64,000 nucleotides of DNA from Oscheius tipulae (GCA_037178975.1 JASJZH010000006.1:6634001-6698000); one strand, 5' to 3'; positions 12,971-25,757 are shown, numbered from the stretch's first letter. Numbers and translations: made by a program. The notes: generated from the sequence alone by a model not told the origin.

Positions 12971-14535
12971 ACAGATATGATTCATGAGAAAATCCCACGC
13001 GACAATCTGTATCTTGGCAAACGGTCAAGATTTGCAGCTTTACAGAAAGAAATTATTTGGGACACCTAATTGATTGGGAAAGGCTGTTTTTGATAAGATA
13101 AGGCGAAGAAGATAAGCAAACTGAACGCAGTATATAATGTTTTCAAAAATTATTTGTTGTTGTCTCCGGGGTATGTTTTAAATAAAAACAACGAAAAATA
13201 CGAACTCACTCTACATCATCGTTGTCATAGTCGATGTAAAAGAAATGAGCCATTGGTTGCTTTCCTTAATTTGGTAACAATGCCATTGAACAAAAGCGGG
13301 CTTTTACCAATTATCGATTTCGCATGGTTTTGACGGTGACGATCTTTCAACAAACGTTAATTGAAGTCCCTATCGCAGAAGCGGAACGTCGATATAGGGT
13401 GAGAAGTCTTCGATATATTATCGCAGCTTGTTCGAAAAAGAACAGCCTCCGTTTGCCGGTCTGTAGGTCACTTGGATACCCAGACATTTTCTTAATCCGG
13501 TCGCATGTTTGCCGGATATAGGTGTGGACTGATCTCCAACTTTGCTAAAGTTACCAAAAACTTTAATGTATGTACAAAAATGTATTGAACCTGTGAGCAA
13601 TGCTATCATATCTGATATGCCAATAAGAGCCGTCGTCATTGTAGGACACTCGAAGATACTTGCTGCCAATAACAAGACTGTTCAAAACGATGCCCCCGAA
13701 ATGAGCTCGCCGCCTGATCGAGAGCGGGAACAATGACTGGATTCTTCATTCAACTGATGTGAACAACCTTTTAGTGTCTTTGCCTATCCGTCCTGCTTTG
13801 ACTATCGCTATATGTACCAGTAAAAACTTTTTGAACTGTATTGTTTCAATGCCCCTCCTTCACCCTCTAAGTTTGCCCAGAATATAGTAATCTTAACGTA
13901 AAAGGATTGCCACCTGCAATTACATCTTCGCCTGAGGACACATATTTGAACTGCTGTAAGACAACTGTCACGAAAAAGGCCTTGTCCGACTCGGTTTCAA
14001 CAAAGCGTCACACTTCCTGCTGTGTTTATTGTTGGGTGGAAAATTGGGGAATTTCGGCCCCGGCTCGCGATCCTTTGAGTACATAAACATTGACCAATCG
14101 GCGATCTGCAATCACGCTGACCGCATAGCAGCTTTCTCGGAGTGCCAGTTTTTCAAATAGTATTCGTTAGTTTTTCTCACGTCGACGAGTGGATTGCAAA
14201 TGTTTCTACTTCTTTTTTCAATATGTCCGATCTAATAATGCGGACTTTCCATACAGAATCGCAAGGTTCATCATCAGAGCAGGATATTTTGGTCTGCTTG
14301 TTGCGAAAGTCAGAGTTCCTAAGAGTGTTTCAAAAAATCTCTACTGTTCCCAAAATAATCCCAGTTTCAAGAGTCACGATTCGCAGTTTACCATTCAGAC
14401 TCAGCGCTTTTCACTTCGCAACCATATGTCAGAGTTCACAGCTCAGCTATACAACTCTCTAACACATTTCATTACACTCGTAACAATTTATAATCAACTT
14501 TGCAGCAAATGTTCTATTTAAAATTTGTTTCACTT

Positions 14536-14845
14536 CTATCTATGATTATCCTTGTTGCCGCCGGCGTTAAGTTCAGTAAGGTGGTAGTTCAGTCCCACAG
14601 CTTCTAACTTTGTCAAAACGAAAGGTCCTTTTGAAACAAGTCGTGTGGGTGATGATATAGGTGTTAGGTGCAAAACATAGAAATCAGTTACTTGCTGCCA
14701 ATTGAGCCTCAAAACTTTTGTCCAGGCACTGTCAAAAGGAAACCGTAAGAATTCATTGACTAATGCCCTTCTGTGTTTTAATGTCTTCCGATTTATCTCG
14801 AGATACCTTAGCATAGCCTCGTTTAGTAGCTTTTCGATTCCGAAA
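14536..14845 (-). other. Possible orphan coding exon, unrecognised
   Basis: After a GTTGCAG acceptor the minus strand is open for 102 codons to a stop (TAG at 14536). The translation looks protein-like (FGIEKLLNEAMLRYLEINRK, then WTKVLRLNWQQVTDFYVLHL). A GTAACT donor after LNWQQ could end it earlier. No in-phase upstream exon was found between here and the plus-strand gene at 15689, so this could be a last exon of an unseen gene, a pseudogene remnant or a chance frame. Confidence 0.3.
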
Positions 14846-15688
14846 CTGCAACACCTTCAACAAGACTCTATTTGCAAAACCTTTATTTTATTTTATTACA
14901 AGCCGTCCCTTAGTCTTGACTATATATCGAAAACAGGCAACTGTGCCACTTCCCCAATAGCAGAAGTGCACAAGTTTCCCCATAGCTGACCGGTCAAATA
15001 AACACTTGACTTATCAGCTTTTGTTTCATGGTGACGCACGGACGGACAGACGGACACCATTGCGCTTTAGTAGAAGGGAGATTGATGTTCTAGCATTCTT
15101 TAGCATAGTTTTCGTAAAGATTCAGATCACTAGTTTCATCGCGAATTTGTTACTTTTGGATCTTGATTACGGCTTCGCTAACCCGTAATGCGTAGTATTT
15201 GCTATAGATAAAATATGGAATACAAGAAGTTAAAAGAGCCTTTGTTAAATTCTTTGGCTCCAGCTTTGCTACCTCAGACGAACTTCGAAACTGGAAAACT
15301 GCATATGAAGTAACTTATCGTGGAGTTAATTTCTCTTTTTGCATATCTTCCGAAAGGACATGCGCCTCCTGTGAAGTAGCACTTGCTAACATTGTGATGT
15401 CTTTGCTTTCGCCTGTTAAGATAGTGCTCGGCACCGATGAGCACAGCTGTCTCCCGCAGGCGAGAGTGACCGTCTTGACAGCAGGAAGCATTCGTGTCAG
15501 CGCATGTCGCGCAGCATGTTTGGCTTCGGCCCTACCGCGCTTTTCAAGCACCATTCAAGACCGTCGGCCACGTTTTGTTTTAGTCGGCTAATACGAGGCC
15601 AACAAATCCGAACGCTTGTCCTTGATGTCCCGCACTCCATAGTCTTTTATTCTCTTCCACTCTTCGAAAAGGCAAGTTTTCAGTAAGC

Positions 15689-16333
15689 ATGTCGCGGTGG
15701 GAAATTCTTCCCGTCAGTGAGCAAGAGCAGAAGTATCTAGCCGGCACAACAACAAGGTTTTCTTGCTCTTTCATACCTAATTCGCTCCTTATTTTCAGTA
15801 CCGTAGCCACAATGACCGCCCCTATCAGAAAAAGTCTGGGAGGATTGATGCGACAAGAAATCTCAGGTTTTACAAAATTTGAGAATATCTAGTTCAACTT
15901 AAGAGTCTGGACAGACAATATGCTACTATCGAACTATTGGAGGAGACCTCCCCGTTCCCTATATGTGCGACATGGGTTGTTGTAGCCACGGCTGTTGTTC
16001 AGTAGCGGACTTAGCAGCGTAAGCATTTCAATTATTAGTGAGGAAGAGTCTTACAGCAAAAACAACTCCCTGGGTTGGGGAATTGGTCTCCTCTGTCTTG
16101 TGATAGCAGTGGTAATTGTCGGAGTGATTGCCATCTTTGTGGTGGTTTGGTTGAATAAACGCCAAGAGAAAGAGCATCAGCAGCAAATCAAAGAAAGCAG
16201 TTTAGAGAGCGGGTCAGTGAGTCAGGTTAGATATTGACAGTACATTTCAAAACAATGTTTCTAGATCAGTGGACCGACAGATTTCTACTTAAATGATCAC
16301 TACTATCTACCATACGGAAACAAGCATTACTGA
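15689..16333 (+). CDS. Small Cys-rich single-pass membrane protein (Shisa-like layout)
   Basis: Five exons in phase (15689-15756, 15799-15866, 15904-16018, 16057-16225, 16265-16333) encode 162 residues. Exon 3 carries a compact Cys cluster (CDMGCCSHGCC) with an upstream Cys (QTICYY). Exon 4 has one strong hydrophobic segment (GLLCLVIAVVIVGVIAIFVV) followed at once by basic residues and a Gln-rich tail, ending in a Tyr/Pro-rich C-terminus (YYLPYG). The order Cys-rich ectodomain, one membrane span, short tail rich in Tyr/Pro resembles Shisa-type adaptors, but no specific family can be proven. No classic signal peptide is visible in exons 1-2, so the N-terminus is the weakest part; a different first exon is possible. 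The start ATG follows a TTTTCAG acceptor 5 nt upstream. It is the first gene of a co-directional run. Confidence 0.55.
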
Positions 16334-16575
16334 TTTTTGTTCCTCTCACTGTTTTGACCAAACTGTGCAGTTTGAAGTGCCTTCTAACTTCATAGCCACC
16401 ACACGTGTCCATTTTGATCCCCCCTACTTAACTGAAACTGATTGCCAATGTTTCTTGAGAATAAAGCCAAACAAAAATTTTGTGCGATTGATTGAGCTGT
16501 CAACTGTGGCAGGCCTGCAAACAGATCCGAAAAGAGTTTTCGCTTTTCACGTCTTTCGGATGAGACGAGCCGCTC

Positions 16576-19500
16576 ATGTCAGAACTAATCGGCAGAAGCT
16601 TGGAATCCTTCACAACTCGTCGGCGGATGCTACGGCTTTCAGGTAAGAGAACTCTATCGTTAGGAGGACGATCGTTAGAGAGGAATTTTGGCTTCGTGAC
16701 TTCACTTTTAACGTCGTCGAGGCCTCCTCCCACTGTTTCCTTTTTGTGTCTCTGTTGGAATCTGGGTAGCAACGGCATTCGACATCCAATCTTCTGCTAT
16801 GACGAGGTGTTTTTAAAACTAAATTTGTTTGAAAATCAGTCTGCTGAACCACCAAAAAAGTACATTTCTAGGAACAAAAGACTGCTGTTAATCTTAAACT
16901 CTTGCGTTGGCGTCTTAATGCCCTTCATTCTGCAGCACCTATCTAAGCTGGGAAAATGATTGGGCGCGACATTGCTCAATGCAACTGTTTCTCAACCAGA
17001 CGTCGCTTCATAGATATCAAAAGTACAGAAACAGCTGTCCATGTGTGTGGTCCGGCAGGTTTTCGGTTTATATATATACTTTATTTTGTCCATATACTCC
17101 AAGCAGCCCCAGAGAATGGCGTTTTAGGATGTTGTAGTTTGTAAGTTTATGCGGGATTTCTACAGGTCGGCACTGGTCCACCACCAGCTGAGTGCTAATC
17201 ATGCAGTCAGACGGCTCGAACAGACGGTCCTTGAACAGCAGCAGAGTCGCGTTCGCCGTGAGAACCGCACTCAAAGTGTCGTGGCAGCACAATGGAGGTA
17301 CATTTTGCAGTAATTTTCCTCTAATAGTCTTGCTCACACGCATGTAACAGCATGAGAAACCAAAACGCATATTTTTAGAGCTGTTCCTGTTTTGACGTAT
17401 ATGCTTAGCACGAATGTATCGACCCTTCCTTTCTTAACACGTATTTCCTGATCAGCCCCAGTTCGATCCGTGGTCATATTACCGTCTTCTCACCAGTTCT
17501 CCGAATTTCTTTCCTTCTGCTACCAATCAACAAGATTGCGGACCAATTTCTTAGACAAACTCGAAAAAGCGCATCGCAGAGTACCTAGAAAGTTTTTTAC
17601 GAGCTCCTTGAAGTGACCAGTTCCATCAGTCTGGATGACCTCTTTTGAGAAAGCAGCAGAAAAATAGCGCCCCCGCCCCAAATTGTGCCTTTCGGTGTGC
17701 TTCGCGTCATACCTAATTATGTTTTTCCATAACGTTTGCAGCCTGTCGACTGTCTTCTCCATGTACTGACCTCTCCTAACTATCAATTATTCCATGACCT
17801 TTGAGCAACAACTGTCTTCTTCAGGAAAAAGCGTTTGATGCGGGGTGAGAGTCCTCGAACAGGACTTCTACCAACTGAAACCATCGTCAGCTCTCCATCT
17901 TGTAACGACCTGAATCCACAACTGACCTATTCACAGAAACTTCAAGAGCATCGGTAAGATCAAAAGTTCTTAGTAAGTTCTGAGTCTCCGGAGGAAAGTG
18001 GGGTCAAGAAGTTAGCCTTCATTTTCTGAATAATTGTTTTGGGCCACTCTGAAATTGTCTCCTTCTTTGAAAAATAGGTTAGAGAAGGAAACAGACCCGA
18101 ATTACTCGTCTCAAATCACATTCTATCATAAGCGTCGTGTCATCGAGAAGGTCTTCGTCAATGCATTCGACGCTATTCTTTTCGCTCTGAAGAATGCAGT
18201 AGGCATCAATGTTCACGTGTGTCTTGCTTTTTTGGACTTTTTTGCAGATATTGAAAAAACCGGAGGTTGCGATTTAATCCCGAGCCTTGCGACATGTCCT
18301 CTTTATGCAGCTCTGCTCCTAAACTTCTGCTTCCTATGGGCCATAAGCTCCGAGATTAAAGTTGACGTCACGTTTAATGGCATCTAGGGTATTTTTAGTT
18401 CAACCTACCGTTTCCTTCCCGCTCTAGATCGCTGGTTTTTGGAGGGTGAGAATTCACAAGATCCCTTCCTACCGTAGAAGTTGACCCCTGTTCCCATTTT
18501 CTCGTCAGTTTAGCACGTAATCAATCACATAAAATGGTCCATTGTGCCGATTTGTCTAGGATCCCATAGTAAGCGTGTGCTAAATAAAGTGGAAGGACTA
18601 AACTGCCCGTAGACCAAATGACTCTGGAAGAGCATTCTGCACCATTTTGAAACAAAAGGCGACACTTTTTGAGGCATTGAGCTTTTGCGCTGGAAGCTAG
18701 TTCTATTCTGGTGAGCATCAAACGGAGAAAATCAAAAAACAGCTTCAAATGTGATTGTAGATGCCAGACTTGCTTGCAATTAAGCTGCTTCCAAAGTTTT
18801 GTTGAAAGATCACTGCTTATATCCTGTTGCTCACTGCTCAATGGAATTGAGAGTGTTTACATGACGCAGTGCATCTTGTTATCGAACGTAGGCTACACAG
18901 CGAGTGCGCTTGTTCTCTGAAGAATATTCTAGATATCTTTACCTGTATCACAAACTTTTGATGCAATAATCTCCAAAAATAGATGGATGTTTCGAAAACG
19001 CTGCAGCAATTGTGATTGCCTCCATTACACGTAGCTGTTACTCTCCGGTGCACTTGGGCTCTAATCCCTACTACCAAAAGTCTAGCTTCCAAAGATAGAA
19101 GCGTGACAAGACAAAGCTCTCTAAGCCTAAAAGTGGTGAATGATCCTCCTAGATGATCCACTCAAGACGCCCTCCCTCGCAAATTCCCAGTAATTTTATT
19201 CTGGATATCATTGGCTTCAGTTGATTTGTTGTCGAGTTGTGAGACCAATCGTAGCTTACACTTGACCAAACATAATAGGTTGCCGCTCAAGGTTCTCTAA
19301 GGCCAAGATTTTGAGCAATCCTACATGTTTGATCTCTAAATCTACTGTAGTGTGTAGTGTATAAGTCGGAGTGCTCTTGCCTTGCTGTGGTTTCTGTGTC
19401 TTTCTGTAAGATTATCGGCTCATTTGTACTAAGGAAAACTCTTAGCCTCAGTCATTTTGAAGTTCTTTGTAGCACGCTGTTTTCAAAGATTTGTCTTTCT

Positions 19501-21790
19501 AGCACAGCTGTTCCCACAGTCCTGCCCAGATTCAAAACAATCAACTTTCACAGGACATAACCATGTTTTGAAATAAATGTTGGATACAAGTTTGTGACCG
19601 AGTTGGTCTTAGCTCTATGTTGTTGTAGGTCATTTCACACCTTTGTGACTCAATGTCACGAGCCATGTACAACTTTTCCCAAAAGGCGTTACCTGGTGGC
19701 TGGATTTCGATTCAAAAACATATACTTTTGCGCCTCAGTAATTGCCAATTCTATTAACACGAGGACGCGTAGTCTCCTCATAACTCAAAGTGTCATCCCT
19801 CTTTCTCTCTCATTCCCAGCTTCCTATTTTTGGGAGTGAAAAAGCAGCGTGTCAGTTCCTCCAGGATAATTCTATTGTCGGCGCTCCAGAACTATAGGGC
19901 ATCAGATCCCTCTCTGCTTTTCTTGGAAACCCAAGCTGCTCGGTTCACTGTTCACTCGCTTTTTCACATCCCATGGGAGCTTACTGGACGACGGACCAAT
20001 CATTTTTCAGGAAACTAAGCGACTTTGGTGTTCTGCCTCATATCATAATCGACGAGGAGGACATCATCCAGCCAGTTCTACCAATCAAAAGAAGAATCAC
20101 TTTGAAGAAGGGGCTCTCGAGAAAACGACAATACATTCAGGTAGACTGTTTATAACATTGACCGTCAAAGTTTTAAGGAGCGATTGAATTCAATCAGAGC
20201 GTTCTTCAGAATGGCGCCAACCAAAAAAAAGATGTACCACCTACCACCTTCCGTTCCGATTATCAAGGAGGAAGATGGTGAAGAGAAGCCGGAACGTCCA
20301 AAAAATCAGCGTAGGAGTCTGGCAATCTGCGAAAACACTTGTGAAGTATTGAGAAGATCTTTTCGCAAGGTATAGTACCTAAAAATACCAGTCTGTGTAT
20401 TCAATCCGATCCGGAAATATCCACGGCCATGGATATCAGACCGAGGCCACCATTGTTAGTTTTCGTTCAAGTGTCGCTTAGAAGCCTTTTTGCCGCTTTC
20501 ACATATGTTTGAACAGTGGCGACAGATAGGTACGGTCTCGGAAGACTCTCAATCTCCTGCAAAGTTGTTCCTGCTACATCCTCTCCCGTCTCCCGTTTTT
20601 TGATCTATCTTTTGCTTTCTATTTCCACTTACTCACTCTCTACGCATGACTTGGTTATTACGAGAGGCCCGTTTTTCGGGATTCGAATGACCTGGTAGCC
20701 TAGCATACAAATTCGGTCCAGTGGCGAAAAGAGGCTTGTTTTGCTCCTATCCCAACGGCCTTTCAAAATCTCATTTGGGAGGCTTTTCCTTTCTCATTTT
20801 CATGAACTATGGGTCTCTCTTGTCAAAATTCGGAAATGTAGCTGTTAATTAGTCCTAGGAGCTGTCTATCTACTAGGACGTAATCATGCTCTTTCGCCTA
20901 TTCTCCATCCTGCTTTCCTTCACATATTTATCTTTCTATTGCAAAAGAGCAGGAAAGCGAAACAGATATATTTCCGGATGAATGACGAGCTCGACGAGAG
21001 TTCTGAAACGAAGAAGAAGGGCGGAATTCTCCCAGGTTCGCGCGCGCCAGCAAAATTCACGCATCGTCGAGAGAGGAAGACGACCCTCTGGGACGCATTT
21101 CTCATTCTATTTCATCCGTGAGGGCACCCCTTCGAAAGTTATTTCATTGTTAATCTGGTAAGCCTGTCTGGACGACTATTTTTATTATCCGGAAGCAGTA
21201 AGATCTCTGTTGGCTTTGATAGTGTTTTCGATCTGTTTGCTCACAAAACAGATGCAATGGCATTTTAAGAAAGCTGTACCGCTTCTTTGTTTTTTCCCTC
21301 AGGGCCTTTGCCCTGTCAGCTTTATTTAGCCGTTTTATTAAGCCGAGCATCCTTGTAGTAGGTCTTTTAAGACAGCCTCTTGTAAGCGAGCATCACAAGG
21401 TTCCTCGTGACCTTTTGCACTACATGGACATGTATTCGGTGGAGGCAAGACACTCCGAATTGTTTTTCTACCTGGTAAAAGAGTGAGAGAGGCTAGCGCA
21501 CATTTTAAATGGGTTGTCATCACCGAAAACGAGGTGGCACGTGCAAGCTATTCGATTACTCATTGCCTCCCAAATGGCTTTAAATGCCCCCATTTCGTTT
21601 TCTCCCAGTTAGGAGGTCCTTAACTTGTAGTGTTCCCCTACCACCTGACCTCCAGATCACTTTTATATTCACACATAAGACGAGGCCTGCGCGACCATTC
21701 CTGGACGAGACGGGGAAACTTGATCCGAGTGTTAAAAATGCTCAATGGAATGTAATATTCGATGAAGTGAAGCTCCCAGAGCTATTTTAG
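16576..21790 (+). CDS. Unrecognised multi-exon gene, charged C-terminal half
   Basis: A chain of plus-strand exons with matching phases but no recognised family: 16936-17058, 17166-17297, 17825-17953, 18078 to about 18218, 20011-20140, 20178-20369, 20966-21117 and 21631-21790 (TAG stop). The start may be the ATG at 16576 (MSELIGRSLESFTTRRR), but the first junctions are unresolved. Readable stretches include a short helical Gln/Arg segment (VRRLEQTVLEQQQSRVRREN), an acidic/hydrophobic strip (VLPHIIIDEEDIIQPVLPIK), a Pro/Lys linker (MAPTKKKMYHLPPSVPIIKE) and a conserved-looking end (RKTTLWDAF; ARPFLDETGKLDPSVK; WNVIFDEVKLPELF). The donor near 18218 and the 1.8-kb intron are the least certain; the two halves could be separate genes. 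The stop lies only about 160 bp before the SBK kinase ATG. Confidence 0.5.
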
Positions 21791-21947
21791 AGCTGCCGCT
21801 CCGGAAATCTTCTACTTGCACCTGTGGATCGTGTTGATTCTAACTTGTGTACTGCCTCCCGAACCCCCGCCTCAGAACCACATTGCGTGCGGCGATCAAG
21901 CGCCTGTCCCCGGCCGATCAACCTCCTACTGAAAACATTTAGAGCCC

Positions 21948-24900
21948 ATGGATCGCCTGGGGCGCGTCTGGTCAAGACTGTCCTCCACGCGACGTCCCAC
22001 TCTCGATTTAACGTCCGATTCTGAAGATGACGACCTCCCCGACACTAAAAATGCTGTTTTCCAAATGTTTCGTGATTCCTCAACCATTCAACATCACCAT
22101 CGTCGTAATACGACAAATAATTGTCGAAGCAATCCGAGCAGTTCGGCCTTACGGGGTTCGCTTTCTCCCAATCTGGCAACACGTGTGCACGGGACAATTT
22201 CGGAAAAATTACCGGAGCAGAGCCACGATGGCGAGAATTCTCTTCCTAGAAGAAGGCAATCTGCGGACCCTAAGACCTATTCCAATCACATTTCCAAAGA
22301 TGACGCTAAACTTTCCTCTCCCGAAGTTTTTCGCGATTTTGTAAGTTGTTTGTGGTCTGAAGTCTGTGTATAACTCTAGTCGTCTTTCCAAATTCCTCAA
22401 TGTTTATCTTAACTAACCGAAATGTAGGCAGAACGCCTTCCAAGTGACATAAGCGCTTCTTCACAGTAGCAATTAATCTATTATCCTTCTGGTTGGCGAG
22501 ATTCTAAAAGCAATTTGTTATTACACCGCCACACGTGTCATGAACAAGCGCGGAAGTTATTTGCAATTTATAGTTTGTTTCAGTTCAAAAATAGCTTGCG
22601 ACAAACTCGAATTTGAAAATTTTCAGGAGTGACTTTGTAATCGGTTCACACACACAATAGAAAACTTCCTAAAGCAATTAGGAGCCCATGACTAGCGCAA
22701 TTGGCAGATAGGTGCCGAATAGAGCTCGCCGATATTTGCTCGCTATCTCCTTCAAACCGTCCGGGTAACACTACTGTTGAACAACTACTCGACAGGACTC
22801 GCGGAAAACCCACTTTCTCAACCTGTAGATTAGCCTGGTTTGCAGACAGCCGGGTCTCCTTAATCTTTTGTTTTCAAGTCCTCCTGTCCTCCTAAATCCG
22901 TCCTCTAATCACGTCCTTCGAATGAACGATTCTGTGACGCTGAACAATGTCCGTCGTCTTTCCTTAACCTAGTCAACAATTTTACGCGTCGGTAGTCTAT
23001 TAGCTGTTTTCAGAATGCTGCTGTCCGCGTAACTGATACTCCTGAAGCATCATCAAAACCGGACCACGGAAGACGACGAAACAGCGTCTTTGTCAAGCGA
23101 GGCTCAATCAGCATGGAGCCTATCAAAAAAGTTGATCTCGAGGAGGTCTACACTGTGTACAAACAGGTATTTTTGTTATTGAATCTTTACCATCAAGTTT
23201 CAGTTGGGTACGGGGAGATTCGGCTATATCAAGTTGGCTGAGCACAAACAATCCAGACAGAAGATTGCCATTAAGTTTTTTCCAAGGCCGCAAACAAAAC
23301 AGGTCAATTTTCCCGAAGATGTGAAAATGTGCTAGTTTTTCAGGTCGATTTCACTCGGGAATACAATTATTCATTTTTCTTGTCTCCTCATCCACACATA
23401 ATTGACACATATGAAGGCATGTGTCAGACGAGCGATGATTCGGCCTTCTTCTTCGTCCAAGAATTCTGTCCGCGTGCCAGTCTACGGGAAGCCGTGGAGG
23501 CGACCAATCAACAAGGTCAGCTGTGTCCCTGGGCTTTGGAGGGCTACCTCTCTTCCTTTCTCTCTTTATCTTAACATGTTTTGTTCGTCCTACGTCTGCT
23601 TTGAAATATGTTCGGAGCTCGCGAAGCAAATACAATAAACCCCCAGGCGGTACACAGCTTAATATGCAGTTTTGGGCCTTTTCAAGCATCTCATATGATC
23701 AGCCGAATGCGGAGACATAAAACATTTTACACTGCGCTTGATAGACAATGGGCACTACACCCGAGTGTGATCTGCACGCAAAAGACGTGAAATCTGATAA
23801 AAACATTTGCAGAGCCGTCTGACACATAAACTTTTCAGGGATTGGAGAAGTGAACACGAAAAAAGTGTTTGCGGGTATACTGTCGGCCATTGAGTTCATG
23901 CACGATGAGAATCTGGTGCATAGAAATCTGAAGGCTGAGAACATTTTAATATTCGACGTCAACGACTTCAGCAAGGTTTACATAGCGGAGGACAGTGCAA
24001 TCTCTATTTTTTAGGTCAAAGTTGCAGACTTTGGGCTCACCAGGAAAGTGGACTCGAACCTGAAAAACTTGGAGTATGTCAACCAGTATCAAGCACCAGA
24101 ACTTTGCGAAACAGTGCAAAATGAAGTGCTGACAGTGAGCCGATCAACTGATATTTGGTCACTTGGTGAGCATTATTTGTCTTTATCCAATCTCTGTATC
24201 TCGACAACTTGTTCTTCGGAAGCTAATGATACATTGCGGAGTTTCCTGTTTCTGTTGCACGTAGTCCCGGCGGTAAAATATCTCGAGAGCATGTAGATCA
24301 TCGCAGACAATTGATCCATTAACTCAGATTCGGAAGGAGGACCATGCAATGTTTCGCTAGTCAAGTACAAAAATAGGTATGATTAGATTCCCCGACCTGG
24401 CGTCATCCTTCATATACAGTAAAGTTGTTGTGGGAGAGAGTACGCCAGGATCTCCTAGGAAGATCATAAAGAGAGGGGACCCCGAGATGGGAACCAATTA
24501 CACAATCCATACTCAAAGAGCTCTATCTTCACATCGCTTTTCGTGGGAAAGTCCGAGACACCAGGTGTCTTATGTTTTTCTTTCTAAATCTGTCGCTGTT
24601 CCGCAACAATCGTCAGTACTTGCTGTTTATCACCACCTACGACATAATGACACATGTTTTGGAGGGGACCGAAGACGATTTTTTGTGATCAAATGACTTC
24701 TCCCTGATTTCCAGGCGTCATCTTCTTCTACTGCATGCGTGGTCGTTTCCCATGGCAAAAAGCAACCATCATGTGCAAAGCATACTGGGAATGGGAGCAG
24801 TGGCTCAAACGGAAGAATCCAATTCTGCCGAAGAAATGGCTGCCCTTCAGTGAGAAGGCACTAAAGTTAATGAAGAAGTAAGCCAGTTTCGACTAGAGAT

Positions 24901-25494
24901 CAATCAAAGTTGATGTAGGACTCTGACCCCACGAGCAAAAGACAGGTGGACAGCCAAGGATATGCGGAAATGTATCAGCAAGGACAAGCTGCTAAAGCCC
25001 ATTAAGGTAGATCAGGTGGCGTAATGTAGCCTGCTTCGAACTGTATTGTGATTTTTTCAAGCACGAATCTCGAACTCTTCCCCCACGAATGCATGTCACA
25101 TCATCCCTCTGCACCACATTCAGTTGCCTTGCTCATTGTGATGGTCATTTCCCATTTCCACGCACATCTAGCATGTATTTGGTCAGCTTCAGCTTCGTAT
25201 TGTAATAATAAATATTGCACTTTCCCCTTGGCACCACAAGAAGAAGTATCTTCTCTGAATCGGACCATTTTAGACGGATTCCGCCGTGGAATATGTCTAC
25301 CACCCTACAGACTTCGGTGCTCCGAAGCAGCAAAAGGTATGCCCGCTTTTTACTCTGTGGAATGCTATTTTTAGAACAAGGATGAAGAGAAAGGTGATTC
25401 TCGCAAAAAGAGCACTCTGCAGCATTGGATCAGTACGACCCTCTCGACAATGGCAGAGATCAGTGAACAGGTCGTCTCGGCAAGAGACGACTGA
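21948..25494 (+). CDS. SBK-family Ser/Thr kinase homologue, predicted pseudokinase
   Basis: Ten exons in phase (21948-22340, 23014-23166, 23204-23302, 23344-23515, 23839-23975, 24015-24165, 24715-24877, 24919-25006, 25274-25336, 25375-25494) give 512 residues. A disordered Ser/Arg-rich N-terminus of about 180 residues precedes the kinase domain (about 183-445). Seen: glycine loop LGTGRFGYI, ATP-binding Lys206 (IAIKF), helix-C Glu221, DFG at 323-325 (VADFGLTRK), an APE motif and the SBK-like FPW insert region (RGRFPWQKA). The catalytic loop reads VHRNLKAEN: the HRD aspartate is Asn302 (AAT at 23925-23927). Overall order and motifs match vertebrate SBK1-3. Loss of that Asp normally abolishes or strongly lowers phosphotransfer, so a scaffolding or allosteric role is inferred. 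The short tail is Lys/Ser-rich. An AATAAA lies at 25752. Confidence 0.9.
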
Positions 25495-25751
25495 TACTGT
25501 GTATCATACCTTAGCCTACCCCGCCGCTGTGACATACTTTGCCCAACTGCTTTGGTAACTAGGTCATAAAAATCGGGTGTTCCTAAATCCCTTTTTTGAG
25601 CTTTGTGAAAAGCATACAAAATGTGCATTCTGTTATAAGATCGTCCGACTTTTATCTATGAACTACATATCGCCTTCAATTTGAGAAACACTTTGTATGT
25701 CGATCTTGATACTCTCACTTGTCCCCCGTGTCACAGAAATGACGTTGTAAC

Positions 25752-25757
25752 AATAAA
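25752..25757 (+). terminator. Poly(A) signal candidate after the SBK-like kinase
   Basis: AATAAA about 260 nt after the kinase stop codon and about 140 nt before the next start codon, where a signal between co-directional genes would be expected. Confidence 0.4.

Larger units (their letters stand above)
12521..15688. other. Intergenic region between taf-3 and the plus-strand gene cluster
   Basis: Roughly 3.2 kb between divergent genes. A GC-rich island at 12.84-12.97 kb holds TATAAG, CCAAT and a GC hairpin and is listed separately. A possible minus-strand exon at 14536-14845 is also listed separately. A short GGAC/GACG microsatellite lies near 15,037-15,056. A higher-GC patch at about 15,390-15,600 is open on both strands but could not be linked to either neighbour. 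Confidence 0.4.

Noticed and set aside
13208-13253. Minus-strand mini-exon MAHFFYIDYDNDD followed by a GTGAGT donor
   Set aside because: Its phase does not fit the first taf-3 exon, and no other partner was found.
14142-14521. Two overlapping plus-strand frames of 106 and 110 codons
   Set aside because: They compete with each other, lack splice partners and have no recognisable features; the minus strand here is equally open.
15315-15810. Two minus-strand frames overlapping the Cys-rich membrane protein exons
   Set aside because: They overlap plus-strand exons with consistent splicing and could not be joined to any minus-strand exon.
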